A stretch of DNA of 64,000 nucleotides from Mycobacterium sp. 1554424.7 (GTDB lineage Bacteria > Actinomycetota > Actinomycetes > Mycobacteriales > Mycobacteriaceae): the NCBI RefSeq assembly GCF_001665295.1, contig NZ_LZSE01000135.1:28310-92309 (forward strand), written 5' to 3'. The notes beneath the pieces were generated by a model. The model was not told where the DNA came from, did no database searches, and saw only the letters and a list, made by a program, of their open reading frames with translations. Every line of letters begins with the position of its first letter. Within the stretch, counting starts at the first letter, position 1. Below are positions 32,363 through 40,299 of the stretch, in pieces. The position numbers were made by a program, and so were the translations under genes.

Positions 32363-33145
32363 CTAGATTGGCAGCTTGCGGAAGATGCTCCGCGGGATGT
32401 GCCGCAACACCATCATCACGTACCTGAACGCTGCTGGCGCCCAAACCAATTCCTTACCTTGTGCCGCCGCGGTCACCGCAAGGTTGGCGACGTACTCCTT
32501 GTCGACGGTGAGCGGCGCTTCCTTGGCGCCGGTGGCCTTCCAGTGCGCGATCGTCGTTGACGTGCGAACCTGGCCGGGCCTGATCACCAGGACCCGAACG
32601 CCGAACTCGCGCAGCGCTTCCCCGAGTCCTAGGTAGAAGCCGTCGAGGCCGGCCTTGGTGGAGCCGTACACGAAGTTGGACCGCCGTACCCGCTCACCGG
32701 CCGCGCTGCTCATCGCGATGATCTGGCCGAACCCCTGCGCGCGCATCTTCTCGCCGAGCAGCACACCCACGGAAACGGCCGCGGTGTAGTTGATTTCGGC
32801 CGCAAGTACCGCCTTGCGCTGGTCCTGCCACAGCTCCTCGGCGTCCCCGAGAATGCCGAACGCCACAATCGCGACGTCGACATCGCCTCCGGCGAAGGCC
32901 TGATCGATGACCGCCGGATGGGTGTCGCTCTTGGTGCCGTCGAAGTCGATCCACTCGACCGACTTGGCGCCGGCCGCCGTCAGCGCGGCGACGGCTTCGG
33001 CCTTTCGAGGATGGTCGGGTAAGTCCGCCAACACGATTCGCGCGTGCGCGTTCTGCAGGTAGCGCTCGCAGATGGCGAGCCCGATCTCGGAGGTGCCTCC
33101 GAGCAGCAGGATGGTCTGCGGATTTCCCACCGCGTCGAGCACCAT
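32363..33145 (-). CDS. dprE2: DprE2, decaprenylphosphoryl-2-keto-ribose reductase
   Basis: Second half of the epimerase that converts decaprenylphosphoryl ribose to arabinose: NADH-dependent reduction of the 2-keto intermediate. 260-residue short-chain dehydrogenase with the cofactor motif GGTSEIG (about 16-22), the active-site Ser in MSSAAGE (146-147) and the pair Tyr160/Lys164 (YGSTK). The sequence [25 protein letters not shown] is slightly longer than in M. tuberculosis. Its start abuts the dprE1 stop directly, so the two subunits are co-translated. Confidence 0.97.
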   Translation of the reverse strand: MVLDAVGNPQTILLLGGTSEIGLAICERYLQNAHARIVLADLPDHPRKAEAVAALTAAGAKSVEWIDFDGTKSDTHPAVIDQAFAGGDVDVAIVAFGILGDAEELWQDQRKAVLAAEINYTAAVSVGVLLGEKMRAQGFGQIIAMSSAAGERVRRSNFVYGSTKAGLDGFYLGLGEALREFGVRVLVIRPGQVRTSTTIAHWKATGAKEAPLTVDKEYVANLAVTAAAQGKELVWAPAAFRYVMMVLRHIPRSIFRKLPI

Positions 33146-34516
33146 TTACAGCAACTCCAAGCGTCGGGCCATGTCGGAGGCAAAGACCCCCGTCGGATCT
33201 ACCTTGCGGCGCACCGCGATCCACTCGTCGATGCGCGGATACATGGCGTGGAAGGTCTCGGCGGTGGTGCGCGAATCCTTGGCCGTGTAGACCCGGCCAC
33301 CGAATTCCAGCACTCGGCGGTCGAGTTCATTGAGGAACTCGTTGAGCCCCGGCTTGATGGGGAAGTCGACGCACACGTTCCAGCCCGGAATCGGAAAGCT
33401 CAACGGCGCCCGGTTGCCCGCCCCGAACAGCTTGAACACGTTGAGAAACGAATAGTGCCCGGACTTTTGGATGTCGCGGATGATGCCCTTGAACTCGTCG
33501 ACGGCGGTGGTGGGCACGACGAACTGATACTGGCCGAAACCGGCTGGGCCAAAGGCGCGGTTCCATTCGCCGAACATATCCAGCGGGTGGTAGAACTGCG
33601 TCAGGTTCTGGATCTTGCCGCGGTAGGTGCCGGACTTTCGGTACCAGAGTTCGCCGATGGGCATGAAGGTGTATTTGTTGGCCAAGCCGTTCGGGAACAC
33701 ATCGGGAAACGTAAGCAGTTGTGGCGCATCGAATTTCAGCGGATTGCGCCGTAGCTTTGGCGGCAACTGGTCGAGCTTGGCGAGCGAGCCGCGCGATATC
33801 GCCGCGCGGCCGAGTTTCGGCGGCGGGCTGATCGCGTCGAACCAGGCGCTGGAGTAGGTGTAGTCGGCCTCGCTGCCGTCGCTGTGAAATGCGATCGTTT
33901 CGTCCAGGCTGGCGGTGACGTCGCCGTCGGCAATGAAGTACGCAGTTTCCGTCGGCGTCATCTCGACGGTGGCCCGCAGGATGATTCCCGTGAGCCCGTT
34001 GCCCCCGACCGTGGCCCAGAACAGCTCGGAGCCCTCGCCGGCCGGGGTGAGGTGGCGCACCTGGCCGTCGGCGGTCAGCAGGTCCATGCTGCGCACGTGG
34101 TTGCCGAAGCTGCCCGCGCTGTGATGGTTCTTGCCGTGGATGTCACAGGCGATCGCCCCGCCGATGGTGACCTGGCGGGTGCCGGGCAGCACCGGAACCC
34201 ATAGACCGAACGGCAGCGCCGCCTTCATCAGCTGGTCGAGGTTGACCCCGGCATCGAGGTCGGCCAGCTTGGTTTCGGCGCTTATGCAGTGGATGGTATT
34301 GAGCTCGGTCATGTCGATCACCAGGCCGCCGCCGTTTTGCGCGTTGTCGCCGTAGGAACGGCCCAGCCCGCGGGCGATCACGCCGCGCCCGCCCGAGTCG
34401 GCCGTGTTGGCCACGGCTTTGGCGATCTCCTCCGGGTCCGGCGTGGAAAGCACCGTCGCCAAGGAGGGCGCGGTACGCCCCCAGCCCGCGAGCCGCTTGG
34501 TGGTGAACATCGTCAA
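33146..34516 (-). CDS. dprE1: DprE1, decaprenylphosphoryl-ribose 2-oxidase
   Basis: FAD-dependent oxidase of the VAO type that oxidises decaprenylphosphoryl-ribose at C2; acts in the periplasm-facing arabinan donor pathway with DprE2. 456 residues. FAD-binding motifs [12 protein letters not shown] and [31 protein letters not shown] (given by its ends) are intact, as is the C-terminal substrate domain. The cysteine attacked by benzothiazinone inhibitors is kept: Cys382 in WNVCVDFP, equal to M. tuberculosis Cys387. It lies 25 nt downstream of the GtrA-like gene and abuts dprE2. Confidence 0.97.
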   Translation of the reverse strand: MTMFTTKRLAGWGRTAPSLATVLSTPDPEEIAKAVANTADSGGRGVIARGLGRSYGDNAQNGGGLVIDMTELNTIHCISAETKLADLDAGVNLDQLMKAALPFGLWVPVLPGTRQVTIGGAIACDIHGKNHHSAGSFGNHVRSMDLLTADGQVRHLTPAGEGSELFWATVGGNGLTGIILRATVEMTPTETAYFIADGDVTASLDETIAFHSDGSEADYTYSSAWFDAISPPPKLGRAAISRGSLAKLDQLPPKLRRNPLKFDAPQLLTFPDVFPNGLANKYTFMPIGELWYRKSGTYRGKIQNLTQFYHPLDMFGEWNRAFGPAGFGQYQFVVPTTAVDEFKGIIRDIQKSGHYSFLNVFKLFGAGNRAPLSFPIPGWNVCVDFPIKPGLNEFLNELDRRVLEFGGRVYTAKDSRTTAETFHAMYPRIDEWIAVRRKVDPTGVFASDMARRLELL

Positions 34517-34541
34517 AGAGGGTACCGCTTGGCCAGGTCGG

Positions 34542-34946
34542 TCAGCGGATGCGGAAGATAACGGCTCGCTGCACGATGAAGTTGATCACCGTCGCGGTGC
34601 CCTGCGCGATCACGAACGCGACGGGTATTGCCCAGCCCTTGTAGTGCAACAACACCAGGCTCAAGTGGTTGAGGCCGACCTGCACCGAGAAGGTGATGGC
34701 GTAGAGGACCATGACGGCGACGAAGCGCGCGGTGCTCGGCGCCGCCTGAAACGTCCATCGGCGGTTGATCAGGTAGGCGGTGACGGTGCCGACGATGAAA
34801 CTCGTCGCCTTCGACAGGTCGACCTGCAGCCCCACTACCTTGTAGAGCACCAGGTAGAGGCCGAAGTCGACGATCCCGGCCATGCCGCCGGTGACGACGA
34901 AACGCCAGACCTGCGTCGTCAGACTCAGGCGCTCTGCTGGAGGCAT
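34542..34946 (-). CDS. GtrA-family membrane protein (Rv3789 type)
   Basis: 134 residues with four predicted membrane helices and the GtrA signature ([38 protein letters not shown]). For the M. tuberculosis homologue both a flippase role for decaprenyl-phospho-arabinose and a scaffold role for AftA have been proposed. The N-terminus is about 13 residues longer than the M. tuberculosis annotation. It is 7 nt downstream of the Gre-like gene, inside the arabinan-donor operon. Confidence 0.93.
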   Translation of the reverse strand: MPPAERLSLTTQVWRFVVTGGMAGIVDFGLYLVLYKVVGLQVDLSKATSFIVGTVTAYLINRRWTFQAAPSTARFVAVMVLYAITFSVQVGLNHLSLVLLHYKGWAIPVAFVIAQGTATVINFIVQRAVIFRIR

Positions 34947-34953
34947 TGGTGAA

Positions 34954-35433
34954 CTAACGGGGCAGCTTCACCGCGATGAGCTCGACCTGGTTTTCCCCTT
35001 GCGGCGTCGTGTAGGTCACCGTGTCGCCGGCTTTGTGCCCGGCGAGGGCCTGCCCCAGCGGGCTGCGGGCGGTCAACGTCTCGGCCTCCCGGCCGACGGG
35101 GGTCTCTTCGACGATGGAGATCACGTGCATGGTGACGACTTCCCCGTCGGGGAAGCGCAGCGTGACCTCGGTGCCGCCGGGCAGCGTTTCGGAGTCGTCC
35201 GAGGGCGACGGTCCGCTGCGCAGGCGCCGGTCCAATTCGTTGATCCGATCGGCGAGGACGACGAGCTCGTCGGCGCGCTGGATGGCCTCGGCCGCGTCTC
35301 CGTGGTCGCCGACCATGCCTCGGTCGTTTTTGACCTCGACCTCGAGGCGATCGCGCCGCTGCTTTAGCCGATCCAGCTCCGCGGCGAGGTTCTCCCGCGC
35401 CACGTCCACCGCCGACTTGGCTTTTTTGCTCAC
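34954..35433 (-). CDS. Gre-family RNA polymerase-binding protein (Rv3788 type)
   Basis: 159-residue homologue of GreA/GreB: an N-terminal coiled coil (about 10-75: [24 protein letters not shown]) that can enter the polymerase secondary channel, and a C-terminal FKBP-like domain ([18 protein letters not shown]). The M. tuberculosis homologue has been reported as a transcription inhibitor rather than a cleavage factor. GTG 35433 is chosen because it matches the start of the homologue; the frame remains open upstream to 35547. First gene of the operon leading to embC. Confidence 0.88.
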   Translation of the reverse strand: MSKKAKSAVDVARENLAAELDRLKQRRDRLEVEVKNDRGMVGDHGDAAEAIQRADELVVLADRINELDRRLRSGPSPSDDSETLPGGTEVTLRFPDGEVVTMHVISIVEETPVGREAETLTARSPLGQALAGHKAGDTVTYTTPQGENQVELIAVKLPR

Positions 35434-35620
35434 GTCAGTCGACCCGATCCTGTCTGCCGTCACTTGCTGACCTGTAGCGCTACAGTGTTGCACCACCAGC
35501 AGGGCGGCCGCCACCTTACGCGCAGGCGAATTGGTTGTTACACACATACCCAGTAGGGCGGCAGATCTACCCCCCGTTTGCTAGCGAGGGCTCGTTTCGG
35601 AATTGGGCACGATGTATTCG

Positions 35621-36160
35621 CTACGCCCAGTCCCCGGCGCGCATCGGTCCCGCGGTGAGGGTAACGACGTTGTTGCGGCTTTCCCGCGCCTCGATCCGGG
35701 ACACCCACACCCGGCCGCCGGTCGCCAGCGCGACGATCCGCTCGGCGGTCTCGAACACCCAGGCCGCCGAGCCCTCCATGCCGGTGTTGTCCATGATCCG
35801 CAGATCGACGACGCCCCGCTCGGCCAGCAGTTCGAACAGGTCGCGCTGCGGGTCGTCCGCCGCGATCAGGGTGGTGTGGTCGAACTGGTAGCGCAGCGCC
35901 GACCGGATTTCGCCGACGGCGCCGCCGTCGACCACCAGGCCGGTGCCGGGCTCGGTTTCGGCGCAGGCGAATTCGATCTCAAAGGCCCGCTCGTAGCCGT
36001 GCAGGAAGAAGCGCTTGCCCCGATTGGCCCACGAGCGATGGCAGCACGGGAGTTCGCCGAAGAGCTTGCGCATGTGGAACCGCGCCGCCCGGCCGATCGG
36101 CGTGTCGGCGCGGTGAATAGTGGCGACGTAGACGTCGTCGTCGAAGGCAAGGTGATTCAT
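35621..36160 (-). CDS. 6-pyruvoyl-tetrahydropterin synthase/QueD-like protein
   Basis: 179 residues with the overall pattern of the PTPS/QueD family: a possible Zn-ligand segment LPCCHRSWAN, LHGYERAFEIEF, GLVVDGGAVGEIRSAL, FDHTTLIAAD and a late EARES segment. The family HGH metal motif is HGY here, so one Zn ligand is apparently lost, and the catalytic Cys assignment (CCH) is uncertain. Enzymes of this fold make pterin or 7-deazaguanine precursors; whether this one is active is not clear. It is not part of the downstream Gre-led operon: a gap of about 190 bp with no gene separates them. Confidence 0.65.
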   Translation of the reverse strand: MNHLAFDDDVYVATIHRADTPIGRAARFHMRKLFGELPCCHRSWANRGKRFFLHGYERAFEIEFACAETEPGTGLVVDGGAVGEIRSALRYQFDHTTLIAADDPQRDLFELLAERGVVDLRIMDNTGMEGSAAWVFETAERIVALATGGRVWVSRIEARESRNNVVTLTAGPMRAGDWA

Positions 36161-36289
36161 GAGTGCAGCGTCGGGGCGCCGCCTTGACGGATCCTCGGAG
36201 GATTCTTGGCGTGGGTTCTACGCGCTGCGGTTTTCCTCCCACACTGCTATGAGTTGTTCATGACGTCGTACCGATCAACGATTACGCGA

Positions 36290-36514
36290 ATGAACATGAA
36301 GCCGAGGGTTTTGATGGCCACGGTCGGGGCTGCGGCGGCCTTGGCCGCCGGCGTGCTGTGGACTGCACCGTCGGCCTCGGCCGGCACGCCCTTTTGCGAT
36401 TCGCTTCCGCCGCGGGATGCGCGTGAGTGCAACTGCGGATTCGACTTCGCCCCGGGCAGTCAGGAACTTCATGACTGCCTTTATGGAAATACTGTTACGC
36501 CCCCAAAGCCTTGA
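36290..36514 (+). CDS. Small secreted cysteine-containing protein
   Basis: 74 residues: a signal peptide MNMKPRVLMATVGAAAALAA to SASA, then a mature part of about 44 residues with four cysteines (PFCDSLPP, ECNCGF, HDCLYGN). I do not recognise a family. Start is uncertain (ATG 36260, 36290 or 36296, none with a clear ribosome site). Its stop lies 13 nt from the convergent WCPD gene. Confidence 0.65.
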   Translation: MNMKPRVLMATVGAAAALAAGVLWTAPSASAGTPFCDSLPPRDARECNCGFDFAPGSQELHDCLYGNTVTPPKP

Positions 36515-36527
36515 GCGCACGGCGCGG

Positions 36528-36863
36528 TTAGGGGCCTGGATCGCCCTCGATGAGCATGGGAGCCACTTGCCGGTTGGCTCCGCCGTTGCTGACCCACGGC
36601 TGGGAATTCGGGCTCATGATGCCGATCATGAAGTGGTGGCAAGCATTCATGTCCCAATTCGGCGTCCCGCCGCTGGGCTGTGGCAACGGCATGTCAGGGC
36701 ACCAGATATAGCTGCACGCGTGGTAGTTGCAGATCGATTTCGGATAGGTGAAGGCTTGGGCTGTCCCCGTGGCAAGCCCCAGGGCGGCGAGCGCGGTGCC
36801 ACCCGATAGCAGCGCGCCGGCGAGCGCGCGCTTCATGCCGTGAGCGTTGTGAGCGATCCTCAT
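36528..36863 (-). CDS. Small secreted WCPD/WDMN protein (paralogue 3)
   Basis: 111 residues with a signal segment ending GTAQA, then FTYPKSICNYHACSYIWCPD, LPQPSGG, NWDMNACHHF and an Asn/Pro-rich end. It shares WCP(G/D)xxLP and WDMNxCH with the tandem pair at 26576-27213, with two extra cysteines before the motif. AAGGAAG precedes ATG 36863. Function unknown; presumably exported and disulfide-bonded. Confidence 0.8.
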   Translation of the reverse strand: MRIAHNAHGMKRALAGALLSGGTALAALGLATGTAQAFTYPKSICNYHACSYIWCPDMPLPQPSGGTPNWDMNACHHFMIGIMSPNSQPWVSNGGANRQVAPMLIEGDPGP

Positions 36864-37201
36864 CGCCTGGCTTCCTTTCGCTGATCTTGCGCTTGGCGTC
36901 GCGTCTCAGTAAACGGCGCGTGCCCCGCTTACCGATCCCAAGAATGATTGCTGATCCGCTTCGACTTCGATAGCCGATAGTTAACTCCCACACCGCAGAA
37001 GCGGCAGCGAAATGCGGAAACTCACCGGCCGGGCAGTTTGCCTGCGACGACCGCAGTCGAGCGGGTCAGCTAAGGAACTCCCTTTCCGCCCTTGCTACCG
37101 GGTGTTCCCGCGGTGCCCCCGGACAGATCGAGCGCAGCGGTCGTATCGAACGCGGCAAGGCGGCGGCCCGGATTTCACCAGGGGTCGCCGCACCCTGCGT
37201 G
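36864..37201. other. Intergenic gap
   Basis: 338 bases without a supported gene between the WCPD gene and wzm. A direct repeat CGATAGC/CGATAG (about 36967-36980) with a following GTTAAC is the only notable motif and may belong to the WCPD promoter. Open frames here lack homology or ribosome sites. Confidence 0.5.
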
Positions 37202-38032
37202 CTAGACCCAGTAGGGCACCCGGGCGCGGTACTGCCGCATCCCGAACGCGGCCAGCAGCCACCCGACGACCGTCAGCACCAGGACCACCACCCAGTGCCG
37301 CAGTTCCTGGTGGGCGCCCAGCAGCGGCGCGCGAACGATGTCGAGGTAATGCAGCAGCGGGTTGAGTTCCACGATGCTCGCCCAGTGTCCGGCGCCCTGC
37401 TGTCGCAGCGTGTCGTCGTTCCAGATGATCGGCGTCATGAAGAACAGCAACTGCACGATCGAAAACAGCAACGGGCCGATGTCGCGGTAGCGGGTCGCCA
37501 GGATCCCGAAACACAGTGACACCCAAATGGAATTGAGCACGATCAGCGCCAGCGCCGGGATGACCGAGAGGTCGGCCCACGACCACGGCTTGGGGTAAAT
37601 GATCGCGACGACGGCGTAGATGACGATGTTGTGCGCGAACAGCAGCATCTGCCGCCACACCAGCCGGTAGACGTGCACCGAGAGCGGTGTGGGCAGCTGC
37701 TTGATCAGCCCCTCGTTGGCGACGAACACGTCGGCGCCCTCCAGGATCGAGGCGTTGATCAGGTTCCAGATGATCAGCCCCAGGGTGACGTAGGGCAGGT
37801 GGACAGCCAGGTCGAGGTGGAACAGCTTCGAATACAGCCCACCCATCGCGACGGCTGTTGTTCCGGTCGCGATGGTGATCCAGAACGGCCCCAGCACCGA
37901 GCGGCGGTAACGCTGTTTGATGTCCTGCCAGCCCAGGTGCAGCCACAGCTCGTGCCGGCGGAAACCGTCGACCAGGTCGTTGCGGGCGCGGGTGAAGGTC
38001 CGCGACTGCGCAGCGGCGTCGATGAAGGTCAA
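37202..38032 (-). CDS. wzm: ABC-2 type exporter permease for galactan (Wzm, Rv3783 type)
   Basis: Membrane subunit of the transporter thought to flip lipid-linked galactan across the plasma membrane. 276 residues with six predicted helices and the family segment HLGWQDIKQRYRRSVLGPFW. Start chosen at TTG 38032, which overlaps the glfT1 stop as TTGA and has GGAGGG 5 nt upstream; a GTG at 38092 would extend the protein by 20 residues but overlaps glfT1 by 64 bp without a ribosome site. The N-terminus is close in length to the 280-residue M. tuberculosis protein. Last gene of the Rv3779-bpa-wzt-glfT1-wzm group. Confidence 0.93.
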   Translation of the reverse strand: MTFIDAAAQSRTFTRARNDLVDGFRRHELWLHLGWQDIKQRYRRSVLGPFWITIATGTTAVAMGGLYSKLFHLDLAVHLPYVTLGLIIWNLINASILEGADVFVANEGLIKQLPTPLSVHVYRLVWRQMLLFAHNIVIYAVVAIIYPKPWSWADLSVIPALALIVLNSIWVSLCFGILATRYRDIGPLLFSIVQLLFFMTPIIWNDDTLRQQGAGHWASIVELNPLLHYLDIVRAPLLGAHQELRHWVVVLVLTVVGWLLAAFGMRQYRARVPYWV

Positions 38033-38937
38033 GGGGTCCCTCCAGGCTTGCCGAATCGCTCGCGACGCCCCAAACGGCGCAACCGGATCCACTCGCGCAA
38101 GCCGCGCGGGTCACGCCGGCTCACCAAGAAGAACCAGCCGAACCGGACCCACTCCTGGAACAACAGCTTGCGCAGGCCGGGCTGCGCCATCAGGTAGCCG
38201 CGGTTGCGGTAGGTGAAGAACCGCTTGGTGGCGTCGTCGGGGTACTGGGTGTGCATGCGGCCGCCCAGAATCGGCTTGAACTCGTCGGACCCGCACGGAT
38301 GCAGATACACCGCGTCCAGGCAAGTGCCGAACGGCAGGCCGGAGCGAACCAGCCGGCGATGCATCTCCACCTCGTCGCCGCGAACGAACAGCCGCAGGTC
38401 CGGCACGCCGATCGATTCCAGCGTCGACGCCCTGAACAGCGCGCCGTTGAACAACGACGCGATCCCGCGCAGCAGATCCTGCCCCTCCTCGGTGCGCAAT
38501 TCGCTTGCGCGCCTTCGCCATACCAGGCCACGCCGCAACGGGAACGCCAGCCGGGCCGGGTCGTCCATGTTGCACACCATCGGTGACACCTCGGCCAGGC
38601 CGTACTTCTCGGCGCAGGCCAGCAGCGTCTCCAGCACGTGCGAGTCCCGGGGCCGCCCGTCGTCGTCGGCGAGCCACACCCAGTCGGCGCCCTGCGCCAG
38701 CGCGTGCAGCATGCCCAGCGCGAAACCGCCCGCGCCACCGAGGTTTCGGCGCGAGCTCAAGTAGGTCGTCGAAATGGGTTGGCCGGCAACCAGATCACGG
38801 ACTCGGCCGTCACAGTCGTTGTCGACCACGATCAGGTGATCGGGCAACCGGGTTTGCGTGCTGAGCACATCCAACGATTTGGCCAGCTCGTCGGGGCGCC
38901 GGTGGGTGACCACGACGGCGAAGATCGTCTCACTCAT
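38029..38937 (-). CDS. glfT1: GlfT1, galactofuranosyltransferase
   Basis: GT2-family enzyme that adds the first two galactofuranose residues to the rhamnosyl linker of arabinogalactan. 302 residues. N-terminal nucleotide-binding fold (AVVVTHRRPDELAKSLDVL), metal site DDD at 91-93 (WLADDDGRPRD), and FVRGDEVEMHRRL in the catalytic region. ATG 38937 overlaps the wzt stop as ATGA, and its stop overlaps the wzm start, so three genes are translationally coupled. Cytoplasmic face of the membrane. Confidence 0.95.
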   Translation of the reverse strand: MSETIFAVVVTHRRPDELAKSLDVLSTQTRLPDHLIVVDNDCDGRVRDLVAGQPISTTYLSSRRNLGGAGGFALGMLHALAQGADWVWLADDDGRPRDSHVLETLLACAEKYGLAEVSPMVCNMDDPARLAFPLRRGLVWRRRASELRTEEGQDLLRGIASLFNGALFRASTLESIGVPDLRLFVRGDEVEMHRRLVRSGLPFGTCLDAVYLHPCGSDEFKPILGGRMHTQYPDDATKRFFTYRNRGYLMAQPGLRKLLFQEWVRFGWFFLVSRRDPRGLREWIRLRRLGRRERFGKPGGTP

Positions 38938-39743
38938 CGTTGTCCGGCGGTCTCTTCCAGTACCTCGCGCACGTGCCGGGCCGCGTCCTCGCCCTCGTAC
39001 GCGCGCACCACGTCCTCGATGCCGCCGGACATGCGGATGACGCCGTGGTCGATCCACATCGCCGTCTTGCATAGCCGGGCCAGGAACTCGTTGGAATGGC
39101 TGGCGAACACCAAGATTCCGGAGCGCTCCACCAGGCGCTGCAGCCGGGTCTGGGCCTTCTTCAGGAAGTCGGCGTCCACCGCGCCGATGCCCTCGTCGAG
39201 CAGCAGGATCTCGGGGTCGATGCTGGTGACCACGCCCATCGCCAGCCGCACCCGCATGCCCGTCGAGTAGGTGCGCAGCGGCATCGACAGATAGTCACCC
39301 AACTCGGTGAACTCGGCGATCTCGTCGACCTTGGCCATCATCTGCTTTCGGGTCTGCCCGAGAAACAGGCCGCGGATGATGATGTTCTCGAAGCCCGAGA
39401 TCTCCGGGTCCATGCCGACCCCGAGGTCGAACACCGGCGCCACCCGGCCGGTGACCTTCGCCCACCCGCGGGTCGGCTCGTAGATGCCCGAAAGTAGGCG
39501 CAGCAGAGTCGATTTCCCGGCGCCGTTGTGGCCGACCAGGCCGACCCGGTCGCCCAACTCGAGCTTCATGGTGATGTCGCGCAACGCCTCGACGACGACG
39601 ACGTTGGAGCTGTTGCGACCGATCGTGCCGCCGGCCTTGCCCAGGAACGCCTTCTTCAACGACCGCGACTTGGCGTCGAAGATGGGAAATTCCACCCACG
39701 CGTCGCGCGTCTCGATGTGCGGACCCGGCCCCGGCAGCGTCAT
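38934..39743 (-). CDS. wzt: ABC exporter ATPase for galactan (Wzt, Rv3781 type)
   Basis: ATPase partner of Wzm. 269 residues with Walker A GHNGAGKST (71-79), signature YSTGMRVRLAMG, Walker B ILLLDEGIGAVD and the switch His in FASHSN. It lacks the C-terminal carbohydrate-binding domain of E. coli O9a Wzt, as in M. tuberculosis. Start ATG 39743, only 4 nt after the bpa stop; no obvious ribosome site, so it probably relies on coupling. An upstream in-frame extension reaches into bpa and is rejected. Confidence 0.95.
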   Translation of the reverse strand: MTLPGPGPHIETRDAWVEFPIFDAKSRSLKKAFLGKAGGTIGRNSSNVVVVEALRDITMKLELGDRVGLVGHNGAGKSTLLRLLSGIYEPTRGWAKVTGRVAPVFDLGVGMDPEISGFENIIIRGLFLGQTRKQMMAKVDEIAEFTELGDYLSMPLRTYSTGMRVRLAMGVVTSIDPEILLLDEGIGAVDADFLKKAQTRLQRLVERSGILVFASHSNEFLARLCKTAMWIDHGVIRMSGGIEDVVRAYEGEDAARHVREVLEETAGQR

Positions 39744-39747
39744 GTGT

Positions 39748-40287
39748 TTACAGGTATTGCCCGGTACCCGAACCCGGGCCGTGGCCGGACCTGATGCCCG
39801 GAGGAAGCGCCCCCTGCCGCATCTGCTCCAGCTGCGCACGGGCGGCCATCTGCTGGGCGAACAGCGCCGTCTGGATGCCGTGGAACAACCCTTCCAGCCA
39901 CCCGACCAGCTGCGCCTGGGCGATGCGCAATTCGGCGTCCGACGGCGCGGCGTCCTCGTTGAACGGCAGGGTCAGCCGATCGAGCTCCTCACGCAGTTCC
40001 GGCGCCAGGCCGTCCTCGAGCTCGCGGATGCTCGTGGCGTGGATGTCGCGCAGCCGGTTGCGGCTGGCCTCGTCCAGCGGTGCGGCGCGCACCTCCTCGA
40101 GCAGTTGCTTGATCATCGTGCCGATCCGCATCACCTTGGCGGGCTGCTCGACCAGGTCGGTCAGGGAGCGCTCGTCGGAGTCGTCGTCGGCGTCGCGCAG
40201 CGCCATGATCCGCGGGTCGACGCCGCCTATCACCTCGATGCCGTCGGCGTCCGGGCCGTCGTTGCCGTTCGTCAATGCATTCACCAT
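39748..40287 (-). CDS. bpa: Bpa/PafE, ATP-independent proteasome activator
   Basis: Ring-forming activator that opens the 20S proteasome for unfolded proteins independently of Mpa and ATP. 179 residues: acidic disordered N-terminus, a helical core (about 40-155: LTDLVEQPAKVMRIGTMIKQ, AQLVGWLEGLFHGIQTALFAQQ), and the diagnostic C-terminal GQYL that docks between proteasome alpha subunits. It sits inside the galactan export operon, 12 nt after the Rv3779-type gene and 4 nt before wzt, as in M. tuberculosis. Confidence 0.95.
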   Translation of the reverse strand: MVNALTNGNDGPDADGIEVIGGVDPRIMALRDADDDSDERSLTDLVEQPAKVMRIGTMIKQLLEEVRAAPLDEASRNRLRDIHATSIRELEDGLAPELREELDRLTLPFNEDAAPSDAELRIAQAQLVGWLEGLFHGIQTALFAQQMAARAQLEQMRQGALPPGIRSGHGPGSGTGQYL

Positions 40288-40299
40288 CCTCTTGTGCGC

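Noticed and set aside
37012-37365. Possible plus-strand gene upstream of and overlapping the wzm 3' end
   Set aside because: Arg/Pro-rich translation without ribosome site, overlapping the well-supported wzm on the other strand.
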